DNA of 64,000 nucleotides, from NCBI RefSeq assembly GCF_030209755.1, contig NZ_JARVRH010000031.1, forward strand, positions 51,969-115,968. The letters are read 5' to 3'. The stretch's first letter is position 1. Each line of letters starts with the position of its first letter. The notes below the pieces were generated by a model. That model worked only from the letters and a program-made list of their open reading frames with translations. It had not been told where the DNA came from and searched no databases. This DNA comes from Arthrobacter sp. efr-133-TYG-118. Its GTDB lineage: Bacteria; Actinomycetota; Actinomycetes; Actinomycetales; Micrococcaceae. A program made the position numbers and the translations under genes. Positions 1-8,389 of this stretch are shown one piece after another.

Positions 1-1150
1 ACGGCGTCCAGACCGTGCGGGCGAGGGGCCATTCTTTCTCTTCACGCCAGGTGTTCTCGCCCATGACATAGAGGTGCACGGGCGGTTCCTGCTCGTAGTC
101 CGGGAGTTCTCCCTTCAGGTAGTGCGAGAAGAACCGCATGGTCGGTCCTTCCGGGCTGAAATCGAAGAAGGTGCCAGCGTTAGCTCCCGGATCGGGACGC
201 AGCTGCATGGTGCTGTGATTCCAAGGACCGACTACCAGCCGCTGCTGGCGCTGGACGCCTGCGTCGGCGAAATGGGTCAGGGTGGAGAACGCATCCAAGT
301 TTCCCTTGGTGAAGTAGTCATGCCACCCGGCGATGTGCAGCACGGGCAGCGCGATGTTCGCCGCGTGCGCGGAGGCGCTGATCCTTTGCCAATAGCTGTC
401 TCGCGCGTCGCTGTGCCCGCACCACTCGCGGAACCAGGCAGCGAACTCACGGAACTCAGGAATGTCGCGCAAGGGTCGGTGGTCAATCAGCGCCCGCGCG
501 GCTTCCGGCTGCATTGCGAAGAGCTTCGCGCGCATTTCGGAATCACCGAGTCCGCCAGCTTCCATCATCCTTTCCCCCTCGGCGAAAACGGGGATCGGCG
601 GGGTAGCCCCTCGCGACTCGGCTTCGTAAACAGTCATTTGCGCATTCCAGATGGTGGCCAGACCGACCGCCAGGATGCCTGGAGAGTGGTAGAAGCCTCC
701 GTGCGCGACGTCCCAGGGAGCCACCGTCGGTGCGATGCACACGAGGTGGGGCGGACCCGCGATGGCGGCGAGCCATTGGGTGATACCGGCGAATGAGGTA
801 CCGTACATCCCCACTCTGCCGTTCGACCATGACTCGGCGGCCGCCCATTCGACGGTATCGTAGCCATCCTCGACATCGGACTGGAGCGGATTGAACACGC
901 CCTCGGAACCGTAGCGACCGCGAGTGCTCTGAACGACGACTGCGTAACCCTGGCCCGCGATCAGGCGAGCGAACATACTCATGGTCCCGTCGTGCGGGCT
1001 GTACGGATACCGATGGACAAGGGTGGGATATGTCCCGCCGCCTTCTGGATAAAAGATGTCAGTTCGGAGTCTGACTCCGTCGCGCATGGAGACCATCACA
1101 TCGCTCTGTTCGATGATTCCGTCTAAGGCGGGCGCCTCTGCTGCAATCAC
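1..1150 (-). CDS. CocE/NonD-family alpha/beta hydrolase, 3' part cut by window edge
   Basis: Reading the complement from a GTG at 1150, preceded by GAGGAGG about 6 nt upstream, gives an open frame that runs off the left edge (about 383 residues visible). It opens with the family hallmark VMVSMRDGVRLRTDIFYP. Further on are the RGRYGSEG motif, the nucleophile elbow GMYGTSFAG (Ser of GTSFAG), and VGPWNH carrying the family's catalytic His. S15/CocE enzymes hydrolyse esters or amides with acyl groups, and no signal peptide is seen. It is divergent from the hydrolase at 1324 and is a paralogue of the complete gene at 16049. The C-terminal jelly-roll domain lies outside the window. The family is clear; the substrate is unknown. 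Confidence 0.9.
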   Translation of the reverse strand, partial: MIAAEAPALDGIIEQSDVMVSMRDGVRLRTDIFYPEGGGTYPTLVHRYPYSPHDGTMSMFARLIAGQGYAVVVQSTRGRYGSEGVFNPLQSDVEDGYDTVEWAAAESWSNGRVGMYGTSFAGITQWLAAIAGPPHLVCIAPTVAPWDVAHGGFYHSPGILAVGLATIWNAQMTVYEAESRGATPPIPVFAEGERMMEAGGLGDSEMRAKLFAMQPEAARALIDHRPLRDIPEFREFAAWFREWCGHSDARDSYWQRISASAHAANIALPVLHIAGWHDYFTKGNLDAFSTLTHFADAGVQRQQRLVVGPWNHSTMQLRPDPGANAGTFFDFSPEGPTMRFFSHYLKGELPDYEQEPPVHLYVMGENTWREEKEWPLARTVWTP

Positions 1151-1195
1151 TTGTTCCTCCTCACACAGCACCCCCTCGTGGCGCGCTGGCTAGAC

Positions 1196-1223
1196 GCTAG
1201 CAAATTTCGCGCCACGGCGGAAG
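1196..1223. promoter_or_regulatory. Shared regulatory element in the divergent promoter region (copy 1)
   Basis: The run CGCTAGCAAATTTCGCG closely matches CGCTAGCAGATTTCGCG at about 10081. ATTTCGC (1204-1210) is followed after 6 nt by GCGGAAG, an imperfect mirror of GCGAAAT. It lies between the divergent CocE hydrolase (start 1150) and alpha/beta hydrolase (start 1324). It is probably an operator for a regulator acting on several promoters of this island; the LacI at 18884 is one candidate. Confidence 0.45.
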
Positions 1224-1323
1224 TTTCAAGATGCCTTCATTAATCGAAATTGCCATCGCAAGTGTATTTTCGATATGATCTGGAAACCTTGCGATGCAGC
1301 TCGGTGTTGAGAATGGAGAAGTC

Positions 1324-2325
1324 ATGGCCCAGAATCCTTCCTACCCGCCGGCGCAACTCCCGGCGCGAGAACTCCCGACGCCCTCCACAGTGAGCCCGCA
1401 GGCGCAGGCGATCCTGAACATGCTGTCCAAGAGGCCGGAGATGCCCTCGTTCAATCCGGGAAACCTCGACGCATGGCGGGCTGTTCAGGCCAGCCGGCAG
1501 ACACCGGAGGCGGCCTACGCGATAGCGCTGGCCACCACCGGTTCGGTGGACACGGGTGCAGCAACGGAAACACGCGAGATCGCCCTCTCGTATTCGACTG
1601 TCTACGTCGGAGTCCCTGAAGAGCTCTCCAGCGCGGACGGGCGGGTGTACTTCGCGATCCACGGCGGCGGGTTCACTGACGGGGGCGGCCTCGCCGCGAG
1701 GCTCTCCGCAGGGCTGGTGGCCGGTTCGCACGGCATCACGACCTGGACGATCGATTACCGACTGCTTCCCGACCACCCGTTCCCTGCTGGGCTCGACGAC
1801 TGCGTCGAAGCGTACCGCCTGTTGCTCGAGACGCACGATCCTGCTTCCATCATCATCGGCGGCCAGTCCGCGGGAGGTAATCTCGCCGCGTCGGTGCTGT
1901 TGCGCGCCCAGATGGAGGGCCTCCCCCTCCCCGCCGGCCTGGTCCTCAACTGCCCTGGTGTTGACCTCACGATGTCTGGTGACAGCCTCAGCGTGAACGA
2001 TTTCGGAAACGGCTCGGACTTCTCCGGAGCGCTCGCCCTCTATGCCGGCAGCGCGGACCCTAGCGATCCGCTGCTTTCGCCCCTATATGGTGAGTTCGCC
2101 GCGGACTGGCCGCCCACGCTGCTCGTGACCGGAACGCGCGATTTCCTGCTCTCCGACACCGTACGGATGCACCGGGCGCTCCTGGATGCGGGTGTCGACG
2201 CCGAGTTGCACGTGTTCGAAGCAGCCGTGCACGGCATCTTTGCCGGTCAGGCGCCAGAAGACCACGCGGTCGTCGCCCAGGTTCGACGCTTCTTCGACAG
2301 GGCTTTCACCGGAAGGCGGAGATGA
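1324..2325 (+). CDS. HSL-family alpha/beta hydrolase (esterase), paralogue 1
   Basis: 333 aa carboxyl-ester hydrolase of the hormone-sensitive-lipase group, probably cytoplasmic. The oxyanion motif HGGGF is near residue 113, the nucleophile GQSAGG has Ser near 182, Asp of DFLLSD is near 273, and the catalytic His (VHGIF) near 303. I chose the ATG at 1324 because GGAGAA lies directly upstream and the length then matches the two paralogues at 7336 and 14791 (333-336 aa). An in-frame ATG at 1294 lacks a good ribosome site. Two nucleotides after its stop begins a small conserved protein (2327), so the two are probably co-transcribed. The substrate is unknown; the island context favours acyl groups on glycosides. 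Confidence 0.93.
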   Translation: MAQNPSYPPAQLPARELPTPSTVSPQAQAILNMLSKRPEMPSFNPGNLDAWRAVQASRQTPEAAYAIALATTGSVDTGAATETREIALSYSTVYVGVPEELSSADGRVYFAIHGGGFTDGGGLAARLSAGLVAGSHGITTWTIDYRLLPDHPFPAGLDDCVEAYRLLLETHDPASIIIGGQSAGGNLAASVLLRAQMEGLPLPAGLVLNCPGVDLTMSGDSLSVNDFGNGSDFSGALALYAGSADPSDPLLSPLYGEFAADWPPTLLVTGTRDFLLSDTVRMHRALLDAGVDAELHVFEAAVHGIFAGQAPEDHAVVAQVRRFFDRAFTGRRR

Positions 2326-2326
2326 T

Positions 2327-2800
2327 ATGTCTGCGTCGGATTTCCCGTGGCAACCAGTTGATGACTGGGTTGAACTCACCGGCCGATACGTCCAGATATA
2401 CGAACGCAACAAGGTTGTAGATGTCGGGCGGGTCGAAGCAGCAATGCCGGACGGATCAATCCTCTGGCTGGCTCTCGACGGCGTGGCTTCGCGGCGACTT
2501 GTCATCAATCAGCCGGGAACTTACGCGAGGCTCCTTTCGTCCGAACCACGAGGTCCCGCCGAGGCGACCATGCCCTGTCCACCCCATTCATGGCCTGTCG
2601 GGAGCGAGTCAAGCCTCGTGGCCGCACACGTCTACCGCAAAATAGATGACCAGCAGCGATCCACCACTTCCTTCGACCGCTCAAGCACTAACGGGCAAAT
2701 AAGCCTGACGTCATCATTTTCTTATCGCCAACCAATACGGACTACTCCAAGAGGAAGCAAGCATGCAAGCGAATCAGATTATCGCGGACTTCCGCGTTAA
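2327..2800 (+). CDS. Small conserved protein, family A (first copy), long variant
   Basis: The ATG at 2327 follows GGAG with 5 nt spacing, one base after the hydrolase stop, so coupled translation is likely. Residues 10-70 (DDWVELTGRYVQIYERN and GRVEAAMPDG) align with the 94-aa protein at 48427 (DEWAKLTGVDVEIWQRN, GRVEMASSDS). Beyond about residue 75 the frame is low in similarity, serine-rich, and overlaps the next gene. The true product may therefore be a roughly 75-90 aa protein with a decayed or frameshifted end. The function is unknown. The pairing with a second small gene (2763) is notable. Confidence 0.6.
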   Translation: MSASDFPWQPVDDWVELTGRYVQIYERNKVVDVGRVEAAMPDGSILWLALDGVASRRLVINQPGTYARLLSSEPRGPAEATMPCPPHSWPVGSESSLVAAHVYRKIDDQQRSTTSFDRSSTNGQISLTSSFSYRQPIRTTPRGSKHASESDYRGLPR

Positions 2801-2984
2801 ATGCAGGACTGAGATGTACGAAAAGCTTGACGCTGCGGTTGCGGAAGCCTACTTCGAAGCAGTCGGGAACGGTACTCGTGGAGTTCTCGTCACTCGCCAC
2901 GACTTCGATTGGTTTTCCGTCGCACTGTCCCACGACGTGCCGTTCGGCCTCACCCGCGAACGTGACCACGCAAGACGAAACTGA
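2763..2984 (+). CDS. Small conserved protein, family B (first copy)
   Basis: 73 aa; the ATG follows GAGGAAGC. The core GVLVTRHDFDWFSVALSHDV matches GVLVTRHDHQTFTVELSHDV in the 78-aa protein at 41056, and a third decayed copy lies at 34926-35045. The N-terminal half is charged and helical-looking (EMYEKLDAAVAEAY); the C-terminal half has alternating beta-type residues. There is no signal peptide, membrane segment or recognised catalytic motif. It ends the hydrolase - family A - family B mini-operon. The function is unknown; a small regulatory or chaperone-like partner would fit but is inference. Confidence 0.7.
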   Translation: MQANQIIADFRVKCRTEMYEKLDAAVAEAYFEAVGNGTRGVLVTRHDFDWFSVALSHDVPFGLTRERDHARRN

Positions 2985-3095
2985 TAGTACAAGGAACGCC
3001 GACGATCGTGCATGCCATTCCGGAACGAACAGTCGGCTCCGCCGCTCATGTAGTGAGGCAAGGCAGGTTGGGATTCAGTCAGCCGCCCAGCTACC

Positions 3096-3566
3096 TCATC
3101 CCTGCCCGCTGAGCCAAAGCATTTTCGCCATGATGGCCCGCAGACCTTGTTCGAGGGCCTTGAGATCCTCCAGGTCGAGGAGCGCCAGAATGTCCGGGCT
3201 GAATTCCGGGCGGGCGGCCATAAGGCTGCGCAGCATTGCGCGCCCCTTGGGTGTGACATGCACTTTTCGAACCCTGCCGTCCTCGGGATCCAAGGATCGG
3301 ACAAGCATGCCTTGCGCCGCAAGTCTGTCCAGCAGCCCGGACATAGATGCCAGGGAAACGTCGAATGACTCTGACAGGACGCGACCGTTCGTGCCGTCTT
3401 CAGTGGTTGCTATGACCATGAGTACTTTCATTTGCTGGATGGTCAGTTCGATCGAACGCAGCGGTCCCACGACTGAGGGGAGCGCCATGGTCTCGAAGGA
3501 CGCGGAGATCTCCTCAAGGTGTTGTAGCAGGCGATCCCGCTCGAGCCGGTCTGTCTCCTTTGTCAT
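3096..3566 (-). CDS. MarR-family transcriptional regulator
   Basis: 156 aa from the ATG at 3566 (an upstream in-frame TTG at 3584 is possible). It has the MarR winged-helix layout: an N-terminal dimer helix, TIQQMKVLMVI, a recognition region SLASMSGLLDRLAAQGML, and the wing signature DPEDGRVRKVHVTPKG. It is transcribed divergently from the Baeyer-Villiger monooxygenase at 3700 with an inverted repeat between them. It probably represses that gene and itself, and is released by a substrate or product of the monooxygenase. Confidence 0.9.
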   Translation of the reverse strand: MTKETDRLERDRLLQHLEEISASFETMALPSVVGPLRSIELTIQQMKVLMVIATTEDGTNGRVLSESFDVSLASMSGLLDRLAAQGMLVRSLDPEDGRVRKVHVTPKGRAMLRSLMAARPEFSPDILALLDLEDLKALEQGLRAIMAKMLWLSGQG

Positions 3567-3611
3567 TCCCCAACCGTATTCCAATTGTCAGACTTTTCTC
3601 AGATTAGATGC

Positions 3612-3626
3612 TTAGCTTGATCCTAA
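3612..3626. promoter_or_regulatory. Candidate MarR operator
   Basis: TTAGCTTGATCCTAA is a 15-bp imperfect palindrome (five of seven pairs match) in the divergent MarR/monooxygenase region, the size usual for MarR sites. A -35-like TTGACT follows at 3638. The assignment to the adjacent MarR is inferred from position. Confidence 0.4.
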
Positions 3627-3699
3627 CCTTCTAATGGTTGACTAACTATCGGCAGCCGGTTCGGGGCCAAGACGGATAAATCGAAGCGAGGAAAAGACC

Positions 3700-5511
3700 A
3701 TGACCACGATTCGCACGGAGTCAACGGCACTTGACGGTTTGGAAGGGGGAGAAGCGTATGTGGATGCGCTGCGGGCAAAGTACAAGGCAGAGCGGGACCG
3801 ACGCATCCGCCCAGACGGATCTGCACAGTACCACCGGGCGGCAGGGGAGTTCGGATACTATGCCGCCGATCCCTACACCCCCCGCACGGAGCGGGACCGG
3901 TTGACTGATTCGGTGGAAGTGCTGGTCATCGGAGGAGGTTTCGGAGGGCTGGTGTCAGGCGCGCGATTGCGCCAGGCGGGCTTTGAATCCATCCGGATGA
4001 TGGACGAAGCGGGGGACTTTGGCGGGACTTGGTACTGGAATCGGTATCCGGGGATCCATTGTGACATCGAGTCCTACGTCTACATGCCCATGCTCGAAGA
4101 AGTGGGGTACATCCCGACGATGCGTTATGCACCCGGCGAGGAGATTCGCCAACATGCTGTCGCCATCGCTAAGCGCTTTGATCTGTATCGAGACGCGGTC
4201 TTTCAGACGCGGGTGACGAGCCTCAAATGGGACGAACCGGCAATGGAGTGGATCGTGGAAACGGACCGTGGTGACCGGATGCGAGCTCGCTATGTCATTG
4301 CATCCTCAGGGACCCTGACCCAGCCCAAGCTTCCTGGCATTCCCGGAATCGATTCGTTCCGCGGTCATACTTTCCACACCAGCAGGTGGGATTACGACTA
4401 CACAGGCGGAAATCAGGAAGGGAACTTGCACAAGCTGGCGGACAAGAAGGTGGCCGTGATCGGCACGGGGGCGACGGGGGTACAGGTAATCCCGAAGGTC
4501 GCTGAGGATGCCGCGCACTTGTTGGTTTTCCAGCGGACGCCCTCCACTGTGGATCGCCGCGACAACCACCCCACTGAACCGGCGTGGGTTGAATCCCTGA
4601 CGCCGGGGTGGCAGCAGGCGCGGATGGAGAACTTTCTCGCGATGGTGTCCGGTGAACAAGCTAAGGAAGACTTGGTCCAGGATGGCTGGACCTCCACGGC
4701 GCGGTTGCAGCGCAAGATGATCACCGGAGCGTTCCACACCACATTGTCCGATGAGGAGCGCGAGCGACTCGACGAGATCATCGATTTCCAGAAGATGAAC
4801 CAGATCCGGGCCAGGGTGGATCAGATAGTCATTGACCCGAGCACCGCGGAACTCCTCAAACCCTGGTATCGCTATATGTGCAAGCGTCCTTGCTTCAGCG
4901 ACAGTTACCTCCAAGCCTTCAACCGCTCCAATGTCAGGCTCGTGGATACCGCCGACTTTGGCGGGATCACACGGATGACGGAAAACTCAATCGTCGTCGG
5001 TGACACGGAGTATGAGGTTGACTGCGTAATCTTTGCCACGGGATTCGAAGTTGGAGTGTCAGGAGCCGTTTCCGGAACGCTCCCCGTTAATGGGCGCAAC
5101 GACCAGCCACTGTTGGAAGCATGGTCCCGGGGGCCAAGGACCCTGCACGGCTTTTTCAGCCACGGATTTCCAAACCTCTTCCATCTTGGATCCCTGCAGA
5201 ATGCCAACTCAGTGAATTATGCACACATCCTGCAGGAGCAAGCAGCTCACATAGCGGCTGTCGTTGCCGGTGCTCGAGAAGCAGGAGCCAGCTATGTCGA
5301 GCCCTCCGCCGAAGCCGAAGCTCTCTGGGATCAGGTCATTCAGGAGAACGCCTTGGACAACTACGACTTCAAGGTCGAATGCACGCCGGGCTACTACAAC
5401 CGGGAAGGCGCACCATCGCCCATGACCTCATATGGTCCCGGACCTGTGGCCTTCCACAGGCTCCTGTCACAGTGGCGGGACGAAAGTTTGAGCGAAGTTC
5501 TGGTGCCCTGA
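3700..5511 (+). CDS. FAD/NADPH-dependent Baeyer-Villiger monooxygenase (type I)
   Basis: 603 aa flavin monooxygenase that inserts oxygen next to a ketone to give an ester or lactone. FAD Rossmann motif GGGFGG is near residue 78. The BVMO fingerprint (FxGxxxHxxxW) is FRGHTFHTSRWDY near residue 219, and the NADPH motif GTGATG is near 254. About 70 residues precede the FAD fold, as in the longer cyclopentadecanone/phenylacetone-type enzymes (about 540-600 aa). The ATG at 3700 has GAGGAAAAG upstream. It is divergent from the MarR regulator and followed by a transporter, so uptake and oxidation of a ketone is a reasonable inference. The substrate is not known; nearby esterases could open the resulting ester or lactone. 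Confidence 0.93.
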   Translation: MTTIRTESTALDGLEGGEAYVDALRAKYKAERDRRIRPDGSAQYHRAAGEFGYYAADPYTPRTERDRLTDSVEVLVIGGGFGGLVSGARLRQAGFESIRMMDEAGDFGGTWYWNRYPGIHCDIESYVYMPMLEEVGYIPTMRYAPGEEIRQHAVAIAKRFDLYRDAVFQTRVTSLKWDEPAMEWIVETDRGDRMRARYVIASSGTLTQPKLPGIPGIDSFRGHTFHTSRWDYDYTGGNQEGNLHKLADKKVAVIGTGATGVQVIPKVAEDAAHLLVFQRTPSTVDRRDNHPTEPAWVESLTPGWQQARMENFLAMVSGEQAKEDLVQDGWTSTARLQRKMITGAFHTTLSDEERERLDEIIDFQKMNQIRARVDQIVIDPSTAELLKPWYRYMCKRPCFSDSYLQAFNRSNVRLVDTADFGGITRMTENSIVVGDTEYEVDCVIFATGFEVGVSGAVSGTLPVNGRNDQPLLEAWSRGPRTLHGFFSHGFPNLFHLGSLQNANSVNYAHILQEQAAHIAAVVAGAREAGASYVEPSAEAEALWDQVIQENALDNYDFKVECTPGYYNREGAPSPMTSYGPGPVAFHRLLSQWRDESLSEVLVP

Positions 5512-5642
5512 GCCTGCTGAGTGAGGCGTTCCTGATGGCTGAATTGATTGGACCGGCGAAAGTCCCGCTACTGCGCGAATTTCATGTTATTGTTGGGCCA
5601 TTCGCGATTTGCAGGCGCGCTCCACAGATCAAGGAGGATCTC

Positions 5643-7019
5643 ATGAAACCGTCCACACCCGATTCCTCGGATGGCAAACCGGTCTTCGACCTCGCCCCGC
5701 AGTACGTCGACGAAAATGTCCTGGGGCGCACGGCGGCGGCAGTGGCCGAGCGCGTGCCCGTCGAGACCACGAGCGCCCCCACGGTGCGGTCGCGCGTGAG
5801 CGGTCTCTACGTCTGGATGATCGTCATTGCCACGTTCGGCGGCTTTGTGGCCCTCGTTGCTCCGATCGCAATTTCGCTCGCGATCCGCGTTCAGGCCCTG
5901 GAGCCGGCGCATGAGGAATATCTGGGATTCATCGTCGGTATCGGAGCTGCAGTGCCTGTGCTCGCCGGTCCATTAGTTGGAATTTGGAGTGATCGGACGC
6001 GCTCGCGTTTCGGACGCCGGAACCCCTTCTTGATCGGCGGAGCGGTTGTCGGCACGGTTTCGTTGTTCGTCATGGCGGCGGCCACGAACATCGTCGAACT
6101 CGGCATCGGATGGTGCCTGGCTCAGCTCGGTTGGGGAACCGTTTTGGTGATCCTGACTGTCGTCCAGGCAGACAAGCTCCCCGAGGAGCAGCGTGGGCGG
6201 GTGGCAGGACTCGTTGGTTTCACCCAGATGGTAGCGCCTGTGCTTGGCGCAGGAATTGCATCGACGCTCGTAGCAAATAGCTATCTCCTCTTCCTGGTCC
6301 CAGGGGCATTCGGTGTGGTCGGGATCCTGTTGTTCGTCTTGGTCGTGAAGGACCCCGATACGCGAGAACTCGCCGCTCCTTCCGGGAGGTTCGGCTCAGT
6401 GCTTCGCAAGTATTTGTACTCGCCTCGCAAGTACAAAGATTTTTCCTGGAACTGGCTTGCGCGTCTGCTCTTCAACTTTGGCGTCACCTTCAATACGACC
6501 TTCACGCTCTTCTTCATCACGAGCCGAACCGGCGGCACCATTGCGGACTTCGCCCCATTTGTCGCGATTCTGGGCTTGGGCGGCGTGCTCGCGGCAGCCG
6601 TTGGTGCGCTGGGTGGAGGGTTCCTCTCCGATCGACTCAAGCGGCGCCGTGTGTTCGTCCTCGCTGCCGGGGTGCTGTTCACCATCGGCGCGTTACTAAT
6701 GGCTTTCAGCTCTGATCTGACAACGATCTTGGTTGGCACAATGATCACAAACGTGGGTCTTGGGGCGTTCTCGGCTGTCGATCAGGCACTGCTCCTCGAC
6801 GTGCTGCCGGAGCGCGACACGGATGCCGGACGCTTCATGGGAATCAATGGATTCTCGACGAGCTTGGCGCAGGCAATTGCACCCGTGCTCGCACCAGCCA
6901 TCCTTCTGATCGGCGTGACGGGTAGCGACAAGAACTACACCTTGCTCTACGTCATCGCGGCCGCGTTTACGCTAGTTGGCGGCGCCATCGTGGTCTTCAA
7001 GGTGAAAGGCACTCGCTAG
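5643..7019 (+). CDS. MFS/GPH-type transporter
   Basis: 458 aa from the ATG at 5643, with AAGGAGGATCTC immediately upstream. About 12 hydrophobic segments begin near residue 55 (VWMIVIATFGGFVALVAP). The loop after helix 2, GIWSDRTRSRFGRRNPF, is the cytoplasmic signature of the sugar:cation (GPH) and related MFS carriers. A soluble N-terminal tail of about 50 residues precedes the membrane part. It lies 130 bp after the monooxygenase on the same strand and may share its transcript. It probably imports a glycoside, steroid-like or terpenoid-like substrate; the type of substrate cannot be read from sequence. Confidence 0.88.
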   Translation: MKPSTPDSSDGKPVFDLAPQYVDENVLGRTAAAVAERVPVETTSAPTVRSRVSGLYVWMIVIATFGGFVALVAPIAISLAIRVQALEPAHEEYLGFIVGIGAAVPVLAGPLVGIWSDRTRSRFGRRNPFLIGGAVVGTVSLFVMAAATNIVELGIGWCLAQLGWGTVLVILTVVQADKLPEEQRGRVAGLVGFTQMVAPVLGAGIASTLVANSYLLFLVPGAFGVVGILLFVLVVKDPDTRELAAPSGRFGSVLRKYLYSPRKYKDFSWNWLARLLFNFGVTFNTTFTLFFITSRTGGTIADFAPFVAILGLGGVLAAAVGALGGGFLSDRLKRRRVFVLAAGVLFTIGALLMAFSSDLTTILVGTMITNVGLGAFSAVDQALLLDVLPERDTDAGRFMGINGFSTSLAQAIAPVLAPAILLIGVTGSDKNYTLLYVIAAAFTLVGGAIVVFKVKGTR

Positions 7020-7335
7020 GCGCCGCGTGCGACTAAGGCATTGCGATAAAGCACCGCGGGAGTGGGGAACATCTTGGAGTGCCTCGAGCACACGACCTCG
7101 AACGGATCTGGCGGACGGGCACGTTCGAATGGGACGACCCAGGGCTCAACGAGCGCCTGACGGTCTTTTCCAGGTCAGCCCGCGAACTCGCCGAGGATGA
7201 TCGCGCCGAAGTAGTTCGTCCTGAAAGCCTCGATTCAGGCAGGGAAGACCGTCGCCGATCGGCGACGGTCTTCCGGTACTAGTCACGCTGCGAGGCGGTT
7301 GCGATACTCCAGGGCTCCGCGAGTCCGTTCCATGA
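7020..7335. other. 316-bp intergenic region between convergent genes
   Basis: It contains a weak 67-codon GTG-started frame (7079-7282) that reads into the palindrome at 7243 and has no recognisable similarity; I do not call it a gene. The only strong feature is the 32-bp palindrome. Confidence 0.5.
7243..7274. terminator. 32-bp perfect palindrome, probable bidirectional terminator
   Basis: The arm GGAAGACCGTCGCCGA is followed directly by its exact complement (16+16 bp, no spacer). It sits between the ends of the convergent genes 5643-7019 and 7336-8346. There is no clear T-tract, but GC-rich hairpins without one are common in actinobacteria. Confidence 0.6.
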
Positions 7336-8346
7336 TCAAGCGCGCGCTGCCGCGGACCATGCGTCTTCGAGAAAACGGCGGACCTGAGCGACCTGCTCGC
7401 GATCCTCGGGGGCGCGGCCCATGAACATGCCGTGCGGTGCACCTTCCCAAACGTGGAGTTCAGCCCGGACGCCAGCGTGGAGCAGCTTGCGATGAAGTCG
7501 CACCGTGTCGGACAAAAGGAAGTCGCGAGTTCCAGCGGTGAGGATAGTCGGAGGGAAGTCGGACGAGTAGGTCCCGAAGAGTGGCGAGACGTACGGGTGG
7601 TCCAGCTCGTATCCGCCCGCATAGAAGCGGGCCATGTTCGTTAGCCCGCCTTGCGGAATAGTGAAGCCATTTGTCTGGTAGGTGTCGCCCGACTGGGTGA
7701 GGTCGGCCGGTGGCGAGATCAGGCCGACGGCGGCGGGCAGGGGGAGGCCCTCGTCGCGCGCGCGGAGAAGGAGCGCGGCCGTGAGGTTCGCGCCCCCCGA
7801 CTGCCCGGCGATCGCGATCGATTCGGCACGGTGCTCGGTGAGGAGTTGACGGTAAACCGCCATGCAATCATCGAGCCCCGCCGGGAATGGATCGTCGGGA
7901 AGTTGCCGATAGTCCATTCCCCATGTGCGTACGCCGTAGCAGCCGGCGACGAGCTCCGTGGAGCGGTGGGCTACCGGGCCCGCGCCGAACGTGAACCCGC
8001 CACCGTGAATGAAGAGAAGGACGCGATCATCGTCCGTCGCAGTGTTGTCCGGTGTCGCGACGAAGTATTTGGCGCCGCCTGCCTCTCGCGGTTCGACGGC
8101 CACGGCCACATCCGTAACCACGGAGGCGGTAGTCACGAGCGCAACTGCCTCGACGGTCTCCGGACTTTCATCCGCGGCGACCGCAACGAGGGCCCGCCAG
8201 CCCTCGACGTCTTCCGGCACGGGCTGAGGTTGCTTGGGAATCTGTTCCATCGCCAATAGCATTGCCTGCGCCTCGGCGCTGATCGTCGTCGGAATCGGAA
8301 TGGGCGCAGGAAGAGCACCTGGGGACCTGGTTTGCGAATTAGTCAT
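7336..8346 (-). CDS. HSL-family alpha/beta hydrolase (esterase), paralogue 2
   Basis: 336 aa. It has HGGGFTFGAG (oxyanion hole), GQSGGAN with the nucleophile Ser, DFLLSD (Asp) and GAPHGMF (His), all in the order seen in the paralogues at 1324 and 14791. Long blocks such as PFPAGLDDC and LLLRARDEGLPLPA are shared among the three. The ATG at 8346 has GGAGAATCTCAC upstream. It lies 43 bp behind the GH43 gene on the same strand, so it is probably the second gene of that operon and acts on an acyl decoration of the same glycoside. A bidirectional hairpin lies downstream. Confidence 0.92.
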   Translation of the reverse strand: MTNSQTRSPGALPAPIPIPTTISAEAQAMLLAMEQIPKQPQPVPEDVEGWRALVAVAADESPETVEAVALVTTASVVTDVAVAVEPREAGGAKYFVATPDNTATDDDRVLLFIHGGGFTFGAGPVAHRSTELVAGCYGVRTWGMDYRQLPDDPFPAGLDDCMAVYRQLLTEHRAESIAIAGQSGGANLTAALLLRARDEGLPLPAAVGLISPPADLTQSGDTYQTNGFTIPQGGLTNMARFYAGGYELDHPYVSPLFGTYSSDFPPTILTAGTRDFLLSDTVRLHRKLLHAGVRAELHVWEGAPHGMFMGRAPEDREQVAQVRRFLEDAWSAAARA

Positions 8347-8389
8347 GTGAGATTCTCCGTTCTGGGTGGGGGTTCAAGGCGGCGGCGGG

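Noticed and set aside
7079..7282. 67-codon frame between convergent genes
   Set aside because: It ends inside the palindromic terminator, has no recognised similarity and a poor ribosome site.
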